A stretch of DNA of 64,000 nt from Sclerurus mexicanus (Eukaryota; Chordata; Aves; Passeriformes; Furnariidae): contig VWZF01006058.1 in NCBI GenBank assembly GCA_013396755.1, positions 808,334 to 872,333 of the forward strand, in the 5' to 3' direction. The notes beneath the pieces were generated by a model that saw only the letters and a program-made list of their open reading frames with translations, did no database searches and was not told the origin of the DNA. Of this stretch, positions 39,820 to 50,400 are shown one piece after another (the stretch's first letter is position 1; the number at the start of each line of letters is the position of its first letter). A program made the position numbers and the translations under genes.

Positions 39820-39990
39820 AGAAGAGCTCTTGACAGAGAGCAATGGCAGGAGAGCAAGCAGAAGCACAGAAGGCAGAAAGTATTTAAAAAAAAAAAAAGA
39901 AAAAAGAGAGCGATAAGGAAGAAAAAAGGGAGAGAGTAAAATATTGGCTCTGAAGGAGAGATAAGAGACAGAGGGCAGTTAGTGAGAGAA
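39820..39990. repeat. purine-rich low-complexity tract
   Basis: Largely A and G on the plus strand, including A13 at 39,886-39,898 followed by GAAAAAAGAGAG-like sequence and AGAGAG runs. Reading frames here are rich in K, R and E purely because of this composition. Confidence 0.75.
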
Positions 39991-42251
39991 GGAGTAAAAT
40001 TAAGTGTGATAAGGCCTGATAGAAGCAGGGGAAGGCAGCAAGCCCAGCAGGGAGCTGAGGAGCTGCAGGCAGAGAACCCAGGGGCTACAGGCAGGCAGCC
40101 GAGTGGCTGTGGGTCTCAGGGGGGCAAAGGGCCAGCCCAGTCCCCTCTCCTCTGGTCACCCTCACTCCTGCGTAGGCAAAGGTGTCAGTCTCAAACCTGG
40201 TGCTTTGTGCTGCTCTATGTGCCTCTGGTGATCCATGGAGAGGAGCTGAGAGGGCACAGAGGTTGATGGGAGGGTCAGGGAGTTGGTGGCTGTAAATGTC
40301 TGTCCCACAGGGTGCTCATAACCCTGCACCCACCTCGGAGGCAGAGGGAAGAGCCAGCCGTGGGCCATGGCGGTGGAAGGATATATGGAGCTGGTGGGGA
40401 AGGAAAGGCCTGGGGCAGATGATATTCCCAGGTTGGAAGTGCTGATGAGTCCCTCATCCTCCTCCCTCCTGCAGCCCCACACACACACCTGGTCATGGAG
40501 TACCCAGGGGCCTCCCAGTCTGCGAAGCAGAGGAGTTAAGGCATGTCCTAAGCATATCTCTTCCTGATTTTTTGCTACCTCTTGTATTTATCCTTATTCG
40601 AAAGAAACCAGTGGAAGTGCTGTCTGGCTCTGACACGTGGGCCATGGTTCCCTGAAGAACAGTGCTGGAACCCAGCCTCTGCTCTCTCACCCCTGATTAA
40701 ACTGCAATAGAAACAGACTGTAAATCTCAGCAAAGGAGAGAAAGAGAGTTTATTCTTTGGATTTCGTTTTTTTCTCATCTTTACCAGCCATGAAAGTGGC
40801 TCAGCTGAGTTGCTGGCCGCTCCGAGGTGCTTTTCTTCACCTCCACCCATCTGCTTCAATCACATGGTGACTGGAAAAAGAAAATAAATTATCCAGCTCA
40901 CAAAGCATCCAAGATTAAAATATCAGTGTGGGTAACAAAGTGTGTAGCAGGCAGCAGTGCCACAAAGTGTTGGGCACCCTCGCTAACGAGTGATTCAAGC
41001 TGCAGCTCGGACATAGGGCAGCAGCAGGGCCTTGCCCAGGAGGGTTTTGGGTGCTGTGGGGCTGTGTGGCAAGGCTGGGCTGGGAAAAATCCTGAGATGT
41101 TCCATGGAAAAGAAATAATTTTCTCCCTCCTTTTGGTTTTTTTCAAGCTTTTTTTGACAGCGAAAGACTTGATTTCCCTCTTTGATTGCTGGGGCCCTGA
41201 ACTATGCTGCAAATACCTCATTGGACTTAGTTATTAGTATCCTTTTAAATCTATGTGTGTTGAATTAACTCTTTTCATTACAGCATTAAAAGGGATAACT
41301 GGATCCAACTGAGTAAGGAGCTCTTCTGAGTGGCCAGTGTCCAGGATCACAGAGACCTCCCCTTCATCTCTCTGCTCTCTGCTGAACCACTCGTTGAGTC
41401 ACTGTCAGTCATGGCAGTCAGGCTCCGAGATTTCTGTGCCCAATGTGCTTGCCCAGGTATGCTCGGCTTGGCATCCTCCAAGGGCTGAGGCCTCTGTGCA
41501 TCTCTGCCTCTCCTCAGGGAACACTTCCGAGCCCCTGCAGTGGGATCTGCAGCCCCTGGAGTGTGCCTGCCTTCAGTTTCCTCCCTAAGTTTGTGTGGTG
41601 GTGTTTGTGGTTTCATGTTTACCTCGCTGAAAATGTTGGTTAAACACTGGTGGGAGGGGAAGCTCACGAAGAGCATTTTGCTTTGGCTCTTCTAAAAAGC
41701 AAAACAAAAGCAAAAGGCTTTTAAAAAATGTTTTCATTTCAGAATTATAAAAGAAAGATGGGTTAGAGATGAGAAAAGAGCAAATCAAAGCTTGTGAAAC
41801 TTGCTGTGGAAAAAGAAACACAAGATGTTTTGTTTGAAGATGAACAGAAAGCTGAAACCGGCAAAAATTCCCCCTCCCCACCAGCATGGACGCTTCAGGT
41901 TGGTTCTTCTAAATTGGCACATTGCTGGAAGAAAAGCAAAGTCATTCTTTTCCCTGTTGGGGCTTCAGGTTCCTGTTGCTTACATTTTATCATCTTTCAG
42001 TGACTTTGATTCCTGAAGGCTCCTTAGATGCTTTACAAATCAGGCAGGCAAATCTTGGCTCATCTGCCTGGGAGACACCACTGGGGCTCAGTGAGCCAGG
42101 ATGCCACCGGTCAGAGCATGGGAAGCTGCTCACTCAGTACGGCCTGTAAAAGCCTTTGGGGCCCATATTACCACCATTTGCAGGGATGTTTTGTGCTTCC
42201 ACCCCTGGAAGCCCAGTGGCCAATTTCACCCCATTACTCCCTTTTCTTTGT

Positions 42252-42290
42252 AGTGGTCCCTTCCAGCTCAACCCATTCTATGATTCTATG
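42252..42290 (+). mobile_element. CR1 LINE 3' terminal scrap
   Basis: Contains GTGGTCCCTTCCAGCTCAAC followed by two copies of the terminal repeat (ATTCTATGATTCTATG). Only the last 39 bases of the element are clear. It lies just beyond the LINGO1 polyadenylation signals and antisense to the gene. Confidence 0.85.
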
Positions 42291-42641
42291 AGACAACACG
42301 GACCTTCCAGACCTCCTGATCCAAGTCCCATTGCTGAGTAAAGGTAGGTTTCTACTGATGGTCAGACACTGAGGTCATGGGCACACTGAAGCTAGACCAG
42401 GGCAGCGTGTTACAGGTCCTTGGTGAAAAAAAGTCAAACTCCTCTTGGTGCTGTGCAGGGCCCCTGACACTGCAGGAGGTGCCTTTGGTGTTGGTAGGAG
42501 ACTCACCCTGGCCTGGGGCTGCTCTCAGCAAGGCATCTGGGAAGTGCCTCTGTGGTGACAAAGAGCACTTGCCAAGTACAGAACTGGACAGATCAAGAAG
42601 TCAAGATTTTGCATTCCAACTATCTATAGGAAATAGGGTTT

Positions 42642-42647
42642 TTTATT
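42642..42647 (-). terminator. distal polyadenylation signal
   Basis: A further AATAAA on the minus strand, about 410 bases after the LINGO1 stop and 66 bases beyond the paired signals. It is a plausible back-up or alternative end. Confidence 0.3.
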
Positions 42648-42712
42648 ATTTCAAGTTTTCATAAAAATCCATAATTATTGAAATTAAAGTTACAGAAGAA
42701 AGTTCGTAACTT

Positions 42713-42727
42713 TTTATTGATTTTATT
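42713..42727 (-). terminator. paired polyadenylation signals, main LINGO1 candidates
   Basis: Two canonical AATAAA hexamers on the minus strand (42,727-42,722 and 42,718-42,713), only three bases apart, directly after a purine-rich tract. They lie about 330 bases past the LINGO1 stop. No other gene is nearby to use them. Confidence 0.6.
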
Positions 42728-42981
42728 TCTTTTTCTCTTTCTTTTTCTTTCCCCCCTCTGTTGTTTTTCCCCTCTCAGAGTTATATCTGACATTAGAGTC
42801 CATCAGACAAAGTCCTTACAAACACAGGAGTCCTGAAGACATCAGCTGAATGTTTTCCTGGTATAAAGAAGAAGAGGAGAAGAAAGAGGTGGTGACAGTG
42901 CAGGTGCAGTGGGTTTGGACAGGGGCAGAGGGCATGGTGGAAGGAGAGAGGTCGGTATGTTTGTAGCACTGTTAATTATTT

Positions 42982-42987
42982 TTTATT
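42982..42987 (-). terminator. proximal polyadenylation signal
   Basis: Canonical AATAAA on the minus strand, 67 bases after the LINGO1 stop codon, in an AT-rich setting. If used it would give a very short 3' UTR of roughly 90 bases. Confidence 0.35.
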
Positions 42988-43053
42988 TGTTCATTTGTTC
43001 TTTAAAAAACCAAAACAAAACAACACCATTATTATTTGCAAATCGTTGCCTGG

Positions 43054-44895
43054 TTAAATCATTTTCATATTGAACTTGCGCGGTGCGTCGGCAGAGCTGA
43101 TGCCCGCGTCGGACTTCCGTGGCACGTACTCAATTTCAATATTGTGCTTGGTGTTGCCTTTCCCCCGGCTCCACAGGAAGAGGAGCACCAGACAGAAGAG
43201 CACGACGCCCAGGAAGGAGATGAAGCCCATGGTGGTGGCGATGATGAGAGTCTTGATGTCAAAGGGGAAAGGCACGGTGGCGCGCGTGCTGTTGGCATCG
43301 CTCTCGTTGGGCTGGTTGGAGATGAACGCGAAGGTCTTGTTGGGCTGGTGGGGCCAGTCTGGGGAGTAGCTGCGCACGTGCAGGTGGGCCAGCATGGTGT
43401 CATTGCCACCCGCGTTGCTGGCGATGCATAGGTAGGTGCCATTGTCCTGGATCTGGGCGTAGCGCACCTCCAGCGTGCCGTCAGGGAAGACAGTGAGCCG
43501 CCCATTGGTTTTGGTAGAGATGAGGTGCTTCCGGGGAGACAACCACATGATGGTGGGCGGCGGGTCCCCGTCTGCCCGGCAGACAAAGTGGACTGTGTGG
43601 CCTTCATCCACGAAGATCTGCTGAGGTTTGCGGTCCCGTATCCGTGCTCGGCGGCAGGTGAAATAGTTGGGCAGGAGGACATCAGGGAAGTCTTTGAACT
43701 CCTTGCCCTGGACAAACTCAGGGGTGGAGCAGGTGGGCTGCTGCTTGTTGAAGTTCAACCTCCATCGCCGCCGGAAAACCCACAGCAGCCGACAGTCGCA
43801 GGCTAAGGGGTTGTTGTCGAGAATGAGCGTCTCAAGGTTGCCCACCGAATGGAAAGCTGACTCCTCCAGGGTGTTCAGCAGGTTCCCTGACACATTCAGG
43901 ATGCGCAGGTAATTGAGGCCACGGAAGGCAAAGGGCTCAACTGTGGTGAGCTGCCCTCCCACCAGCTGGATCTCCTGGAGCCTGAGCAGGTCGTGGAGCA
44001 TTGAGCCCTCGATGCTGACGATGGGGTTGTAGGACAGATTCAGGAATCGGAGGTAAACCAAGTGCCTCACTGACACGTACGGGATGGACGTCAGGTTGCA
44101 GTGGGTGATGGACAGGGAGGTCAGGTTCAACCCGTAGAGGCAGTTAGATGTCATAGTATCCAGGTAGGGCCAGTGTGAGATCTCGAGGACCTTGAGGCGG
44201 TACAGCCTCTTGAATGAGTAATCCCGGATGGTGTTGATGTTCAGATGGCGCAGCCGCAGCACGATCAAGCCATGGAGGTGAGACAGAGCCTCTGTGGGGA
44301 TGGAGGTCAGGTTGCATTTCTCCAGGGTAAGCTGCTCCAGGCTGTTGAGGCCGCTGAAGGCCCGGTGGGAGATGTAGACAAGGTCGTTGTCCCCCACCTC
44401 CAAAGACTTCAGGTTGTACAAGTCCTGGAACATGTAGTCTAGGAGGATCACAATTTTGTTCTCACTAATGTCTAGCTTGGTAAGGTTGCTGAGTCCAGTA
44501 AACACCCCCAAGGGGATCAGCTTGAGTCTGTTACTCCTGAGCCCCAGCGTCCTGAGGTTGAAGAGGTTGTTGAAAGCCCCAGGTTCAATGGCACTGATAA
44601 TGTTCTCGTTTAGCTCCAGCTCCTCCAGGTGAGGGTAGTTGGCAAATTCATCCTGGTTGAGCGTCTTGATGCGGTTCTTGCCCAAGTCCAGCAGCCTGGT
44701 CTCGGTCGGGATCCCTTCTGGCACAACCATGAATCGCTTCCGGTGGCACAGCACGGCGCGCTCCTGGGCAGAGCACTCGCAGCGTGGCGGGCAGCCCGTG
44801 GCAGAGCCAGACAGGATGGATCCCAGCATCAGGAGGAGGATCGGCTGCCAGCAGGCCAGGATTGGGCTGCGCATACTCGCCTCCCCAGCTACCAT
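43054..44895 (-). CDS. LINGO1: LINGO1, LRR and Ig domain Nogo-receptor-interacting membrane protein (complete coding exon)
   Basis: Single-pass neuronal membrane protein; in the known family it partners the Nogo receptor (with p75NTR or TROY) to transmit myelin inhibition of axon growth, and it limits oligodendrocyte differentiation. The frame encodes 613 residues. Visible parts: signal peptide about 1-34 (hydrophobic LLLMLG core, cleaved before C35); LRRNT with CPPRCEC from 35; about eleven leucine-rich repeats roughly 65-361; LRRCT 362-423 with C366, C368, C389 and C414; an I-set Ig domain about 424-508 with C439/C490 and W451, including the RKH motif 455-457; a transmembrane helix about 551-575; a 38-residue cytoplasmic tail with the EIEYV tyrosine at 590, ending in NMKMI. 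Eleven N-glycosylation sequons are present. The start at 44,895 is chosen because an acceptor lies 12 bases upstream; the frame stays open to 44,964 only by reading into intron. Length matches the avian protein and, within one residue, the shorter mammalian isoform. No frameshift or missing key residue. Having the whole protein on one exon is normal for LINGO genes. Confidence 0.98.
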   Translation of the reverse strand: MVAGEASMRSPILACWQPILLLMLGSILSGSATGCPPRCECSAQERAVLCHRKRFMVVPEGIPTETRLLDLGKNRIKTLNQDEFANYPHLEELELNENIISAIEPGAFNNLFNLRTLGLRSNRLKLIPLGVFTGLSNLTKLDISENKIVILLDYMFQDLYNLKSLEVGDNDLVYISHRAFSGLNSLEQLTLEKCNLTSIPTEALSHLHGLIVLRLRHLNINTIRDYSFKRLYRLKVLEISHWPYLDTMTSNCLYGLNLTSLSITHCNLTSIPYVSVRHLVYLRFLNLSYNPIVSIEGSMLHDLLRLQEIQLVGGQLTTVEPFAFRGLNYLRILNVSGNLLNTLEESAFHSVGNLETLILDNNPLACDCRLLWVFRRRWRLNFNKQQPTCSTPEFVQGKEFKDFPDVLLPNYFTCRRARIRDRKPQQIFVDEGHTVHFVCRADGDPPPTIMWLSPRKHLISTKTNGRLTVFPDGTLEVRYAQIQDNGTYLCIASNAGGNDTMLAHLHVRSYSPDWPHQPNKTFAFISNQPNESDANSTRATVPFPFDIKTLIIATTMGFISFLGVVLFCLVLLFLWSRGKGNTKHNIEIEYVPRKSDAGISSADAPRKFNMKMI

Positions 44896-44930
44896 CCTAT
44901 CTCTCACCTGCAGGTACAAGTGGGGAGAGA
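44896..44930 (-). other. LINGO1: splice acceptor and 5' edge of the LINGO1 coding exon
   Basis: Read on the minus strand, a pyrimidine-rich run (TTTCTCTCCCCACTTG) leads to CAG, with the AG at 44,909-44,908. The exon would begin at 44,907, leaving 12 bases (codons for V-R-D-R) before ATG. Mammalian LINGO1 has a longer isoform with a few extra N-terminal residues ending V-S-K-R before the same internal methionine, so the in-frame V-R-D-R here agrees with that exon edge. Whether a bird transcript adds an upstream ATG from another exon cannot be seen in this window. Confidence 0.75.
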
Positions 44931-47159
44931 AACAGCATGGTGGACGTGAGCAAACGATGGGCATGGCTGCAGCAAAAGGTTTTACTGTCCTGGCAGAGAT
45001 GACATTAAGGTGAAAGGCATGGCCGATGCAGAGCAGAGGTTCTCATTTTCCAAAATCCAGCCCTTTGGCTACACGACCGTCTCTCCTCCCCACCCCCTGA
45101 CTTTCCGCTTGCTGGTGGAACATGCACAGACTTCTGAGTGGAAAGCCTTGAGGAATCTGTGTCAGACAGCTTCCTTGGCTTCTTTAAAAAAATAATTTAA
45201 TACGAAACACATCTATCTACATCCTATTTTAAGCTCTTGAAATTATTCCGTTCCCTGTAGATGGAGCCTGAATATAAAGGCTGCTTAGCAAACACAGAGG
45301 AGCTGAGCAAGGGATCGAGCATCTGGGGGAACCCCGCCTGGGGTCAGCAATGGCGAGAGCTCTGTGGGAACTAGCCCCCTTCCTCTGTGCTCCCCCATGG
45401 GCTGAGCAGCTGCTTCCAGTGTCAGGGTAGGAGACCCTTGCAAGGGCAGACCCACACCATTCCCCCCGAGACATAACAACTGGTCAGACGCTGTCTGCAG
45501 AGTGAGCTGGAGTCTGAATTCAGGCCCAGGGGAACTGCGGGGTACAGGGAGGCTGCCTGGTCTCAGCTGGGAAAGACCAAGCTCCTGTTGTCATCCGTGG
45601 TGAGGACTGGGAGTTCATGGTCTGGCTTGTGCCCCAGCCCAGAGCCCTCCCAGCACGCTGGCAGGCAGGACTGGACACTCCCTGTCACACTGCCTCTGTT
45701 GCATTTATTTCCTTCTTCAAGCTGTTGTGAGGAATCAAATCACATTAATATTGCGTATTACATCTAAGGCTACTCCAGCCCATGTTTATATCTATTGTTA
45801 TGTTACTCTCTGCGCTGCTCCCACTAATGCTATTTATGGCTATCACCGAACACACCCAATACATTACTTCCATTGGCTCTGTTTGTATCCATCACTGTAT
45901 ATCCCATACATTACTTTCCCTTCTCAGCACTATTTATGGGACTGGTACATGTTCTGTGCATTCCTGTTACTGCAATTGTTCATATTCATCATTTCATACA
46001 GATATATGATCCAAGGATAACTTTTATTCCCCCCAAAAGTATTCAAAATTTCTTTGCAGGATGCAAGGATGGAAGATCATGGACTGGCCAGAAAAATGTC
46101 CACCAGCACCATCTCAGAAACCACAAGCCTTGGTATGGTTCGTAATGGGCCGTGAGGGCCCAGAGTCCCCCTAGAAACCCTCTGTGGTTTCCTCCCAGTT
46201 CGCTGTCCTACTCCCTCCTTTTTCCCTGCTCCCTCTGCCATGGGGCTGCTCGCTGGGGACCACATGGACCACATCACCCGCAAAGTAAAGAGATGCAGGG
46301 ATAGGAGCTGATCCTGCCAGGTCCCCTGGCAGCGGTGCCAAGCTCCCTCCTGCTGGCCACGGCCTAGCACATCTCAGTCCAGTGGAAACATTTTCAGCCT
46401 GGGCCAGGCTGCAAAGAGCCATTTGTTGTGTATTTACAATCCATCATCTCCCATGTCATCCCCTCCCTGGTGCTGGGCAGCTGTACAGAGACAAGCGGAG
46501 CTGCTGCTACCGTTGCAAAGCCACTGGGGTGGGGTTGGGGCTGGAACTTGCCAGGGGGACGTGCAGGTGCCATGGAGCCAGGATGGCACCCTGTTTGGCA
46601 TGTGGATTTGCTCCCTAGGCTGGTGCTGCAGCCTTGCGTGAGGCTGAGCTGTCGGGGGTCCCTTTGCCACCTCTCCCTGTGGCCGGGAGCTTCTTGGGGC
46701 ACTGCTCTCCCACCCGCCTGTCAACATGCACTAGCTCCTGCAGCCTGTGTTTCTCAGAAACCAATTCCTGTTCCTCACAGCCGTGGTACGAAAGCCATCA
46801 AAGACAGCAAAACACAGTGTGCAAAACAAAATCCAGCCTAAGGGGCTGAATTATAGCATGGCTAAAACCACTCAGGTCATCAGAGTGCCAGGCACTGGCC
46901 TTACTTGGCTGTGTGCTGAGCAAAAACCTCTGCTCTGCCTGCGCATGCCACTACGTACCGGTGCCCGCTGGGCATGGAGAGAGGGGAGAGCCGAAATCTG
47001 CTACAGGACCCCACGCGTGGCTCCTGCATCCTGACCTCCCCTGTCTCTCCACCAGCAGGAAGGGGATTGCACCTCCAACACCTTTGGTTTGTTGCTGTCC
47101 CTGCTCCAGCCTCGGCAGAGCCAAAGCTGTGCAGTATCAGTGAGTAAAATATAAGCAAA

Positions 47160-47420
47160 GAGGCGATAGGTGAATGAAGCAGAATCTATGCAGTGTCACC
47201 GACGAGCACAGCCCGTCGTATTCGACTTGCGTAGAATTAAAGTCTAGACTTACCTCACATGTTATTAGTTCTCAGCTAAATTTAAATCTGTGATAAATAC
47301 AATCCCTGACAAAAGCATCCGTAATCTTAATAGCCAGAGTCACAGAAGAGCTTTGGGAAAAAGACAATAAATAAGCTGGAAAATTCTGAGCTAAGATGAG
47401 CTTTAAATCACTTCTGGTTC
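47160..47420 (-). promoter_or_regulatory. candidate conserved non-coding block with a possible spliced exon
   Basis: An AT-rich block with an unusual cluster of retained CpGs at one end (47,199-47,231) and a short hairpin. On the minus strand it has a consensus donor GAG|GTAAGT (exon end 47,254, intron from 47,253) and, upstream, a pyrimidine tract ending CCCAAAG (acceptor at 47,352-47,351). Together these would define a 97-base exon with no coding potential. It sits about 2.3 kb upstream of the LINGO1 coding exon in the correct orientation for a 5' UTR exon. It may equally be an enhancer or an exapted ancient repeat. No expression or conservation data are available here. Confidence 0.35.
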
Positions 47421-50400
47421 CCATTTATGTCTGCCTGATTTGGAGAGGAATAGCTGTGCCTCAAGGTGAGGTGGATATTAAGAGATGCCCTTCTAAAAAT
47501 GACTCGAACTGTGATTTTTGTGTGAGCTGTGGGTCAGCAACAGCCTTTACAGCCCCCTGTGTTTGGACTGTGGGTGGTGGCTGGGCAAGGGGCTGCAGCT
47601 GCCTTGAAGGGCTTGGGTGACTGTGGGAACAGGGCTTGATATCCCTGGGGGAGAGACTGTAGTGGTACCTCCCAGCTGCCACCTGCAAGATGGGCTTTCT
47701 ACAAACCCCTCCCAAATTTACTCCAAAACACATCCAAGCATCCCTCCAGGGTGCCAGCCGTGGCCCCAGCACGAGCTGCCAGGCAGGATCAGGCTGTGAC
47801 CACACTGCCCAGCCCGGGAGAGCTGCAGCCCTCTGGCACGAGCGTGGCTCTCCTTCCTCACACACAAAAAGGATCGATAAAAAAAGCAGCAGCTGCCAGA
47901 GTCACTGCTTTAGGCAATGAGCAAACCCTGCAAAAAACTCATGCTCAGAGCCATGGCAGCCACTGACCCCTGTCCTCACCACCTGCTGCCCAGGGCTGAG
48001 GGCTCCAAAGAACAGTTCCTTCCCCCAGGAAGGTGCCGGACTCAGCCAAAGAGGCACAGATGGATGCACTGGAGTGCACTGCCTTGGTGCTAAATACAGC
48101 AGGATTTGCCGAGTGTCTCTGGCTGGGCTCAGCACTAGGAGGAAAGATACTATTCTGGGCCTGTGCCTGGAAATGCAGCCCAGGGCTGGGCTGGAGTGCT
48201 GACATGCGTGGGGTTCACTCTGTTGTGACAGGCACAGGCTGCCCTGGTGTGGGAGGAACAGCCCTGAGAAAACTGAAACTGGGTGATGACTCAAAAGAGA
48301 GCCCAGGCTTTGCCCCTGGGTGTGCTCCTGAGGATCCACCAAGGGGTGGGCAGCTGCCTGGCCATGCCCATCACTGTCACCGATGTCCCTGGGCTGTCCC
48401 CTGTTCCCTGCCCCCAGAGCAGGGCTGGTGCTCCTCAGAACTGAGCGATCTGCTGCACTCACAGCAAGTGAGCGGCAAAAACTCCCGAGTCAGTTCTAAG
48501 CCCACCTGGCAGCCATAAATTACCGTGCAGGAGACGTTCACCCTTGAACCAGATGCTTCTGAGAGCATCGAGTAACAACAGGCAATTTAGGACAAAGCGA
48601 GCCGTATCGCAGCAGGGAGGGGGGAAGCCCACAGTGTTCTGGGAGCTCAGTACCCCCACCCCTTCTGTCCCTGCAGGGGCTGACCTGGTGCTCCCAGCTC
48701 TGCACAGGAGTGAGCCAGACCCCAGCACTGCTGCACATCCTCACTGGGCTATGGTGTGGATGCGGGTCCAGCCCTGGGCTCACCCCCATCTTCATACACA
48801 GCTCTTGTAGTCCATGCTCTCATCTCTAAGCTGCTCCAGCTAAATCAAATTTTATTGAACTTGACTATATTTTAAAGACTCCAGGTTTACAAATAAATAT
48901 TTAACAACCTTTCCTGCTGCTAAAAGAGTTTCCTATCCAGACCCTGGACTCTGCACTAAGTGTTCCTGTAGCTATCTGCAAAGCAGCAAAACAAAGGAAA
49001 CAGCTTTAATTTGCAAAACGCGTTCGTGCCCATTTCCTCCTCTCTCCATCATTCCCCTGCGTCCAGTGTGCATTTGTGGACCCTTTTACTTTGTCTCTCC
49101 CTCCTCCTCACCCCATCTGCTCTCACCTCCTCTTTTCCCACCCAGTCCCCAGGGTGCAGGCTTTGGGAGTAGCTGCCCTTCTCCCTCCTGCCCAGGCATG
49201 GGCAGCGATGGGTGGGAGCATCAGGCAGAGAAGGTGATTTCCCTCCTGGGATTACTCTGCTCCATGTGGGTATGAAGAAAGCAAAGAGGGAGAGCATAAA
49301 GTGAGCCCTGAACACTGCCAGGGCTGGCTGGTGGGCACACGACTGGCTGGTGGGGGCACGAAAACACTGCCACAGTGCAGAGGGCAGTCCCATGTCCCGG
49401 CCTGGCCCCAAAGCCTCCAGGAGCAGCACAGGAGGATGAAAAAATGGGGGAGAAACAGGCAGAAGATGAGAAGGACTTCTCAGGGTCGTGGGGACACACA
49501 AGCAAGTCGTGCAAAGCAGAGAACCACGGCAGGTCAGCCAGAGAGGAGACCACTCCCAGCTCCACCAGCTGCCCAGAGTCACCGCTCCCCTCACCCATGG
49601 GAAGGCACAGCTCTCCAGCTAGGAGCTCTCGCTCAGCCTCCTCGAGTATCTGCTTTCAGCTGCTCGGAGGCAGGAGCCTGGAATAGGTGTGCTGCAACCT
49701 GATCTGCTCTGGCAGTTGTCTTGAGGCTGGAAAAGAGCATGAAGAAATATTGAAGATGCAAATCCCCTTCCGGCACTGACACTACTCAGCTGGCACCAGA
49801 TCCCAGCCATGGCTGGCCCATGGGACTGCCCTGGAAAGGCAATTCCTCATGGAAACAGGCTCTGCCATCCAAAATATGTTCCCAGCACCACAGGAAGTCA
49901 GAGTAGCACCAAGCCAAAGGGCAGGAAGAGCAGAGAAAAAAAGAAGGGGGATGCCCAGGGGAAGAGAAGGGGTCTAACATGGGCTGAGGGGCCGGGATGC
50001 TGTAGAGGGGAGTCTCTGGCTCAGCTGTCCACTGGTTTAGCTCTGGGCTGTGGATCTGCCTGACCCCATGCAAGGACCACTATGTACAGCGGAGGGACAA
50101 CCAACAGTGGCCCAGAGCCAACCGGGATGGTGGCTTTCAGACTCAGCAGACGAGTTATTGGAGCAGGGCAACTGAAAGGAGATCCCAGTCATCTCTGCAG
50201 GATGCTGAAGCTAAGGACAGGTTTTGCTGAGGCTGTTTCTTGCTGTGCTCACATCTGTGCAAGAGCTGCTCACCCTCCTCACACCTTTGCTCCTTCATTT
50301 TGAATATCTTTTCTCTCTTTTTCTGCACATGCTTCAGTGCCCCGTCAGCAAAGAAACCATCCTGACAAGGGATCAATAAGTAATTGTGAAGGCAGCTGTG

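Larger units (their letters stand above)
29766..42251. other. non-coding 3' flank of LINGO1 with AT-rich islands
   Basis: No gene recognised. Frames up to 204 residues (minus strand 34,120-34,734 and 31,601-32,188) have no recognisable domain. Several AT-rich islands of 80-220 bases with repeated ATTA/TAAT cores lie in otherwise GC-moderate DNA at about 31,195-31,385, 34,985-35,060, 35,570-35,745, 37,770-37,850 and 38,690-38,905. This pattern is typical of conserved enhancers near neuronal genes, but conservation cannot be tested here. Confidence 0.5.
42690..43053 (-). other. LINGO1: LINGO1 3' UTR (probable extent)
   Basis: The TAA stop is at 43,056-43,054. The minus strand then continues AT-rich for about 100 bases, passes a middle segment, and enters a roughly 50-base purine-rich GA/AAAG tract (about 42,728-42,776) that runs directly into paired AATAAA signals. 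The end near 42,690 is set by those signals plus a usual 10-30 base spacing. Alternative ends are possible at an earlier signal (42,987) or a later one (42,647), so the boundary is inferred. Confidence 0.6.

Noticed and set aside
39632..39939. Lysine/arginine/glutamate-rich small proteins
   Set aside because: Produced by a purine-only low-complexity tract.
43036..44949. Several long open frames antisense to, or in other frames of, the LINGO1 coding exon
   Set aside because: They are frame shadows of a GC-rich conserved coding sequence and have no family resemblance.
44896..44964. Upstream methionine extending LINGO1 to 636 residues
   Set aside because: The added residues come from a pyrimidine-rich tract ending in CAG, which is a splice acceptor and intron; they do not resemble any LINGO1 N-terminus.
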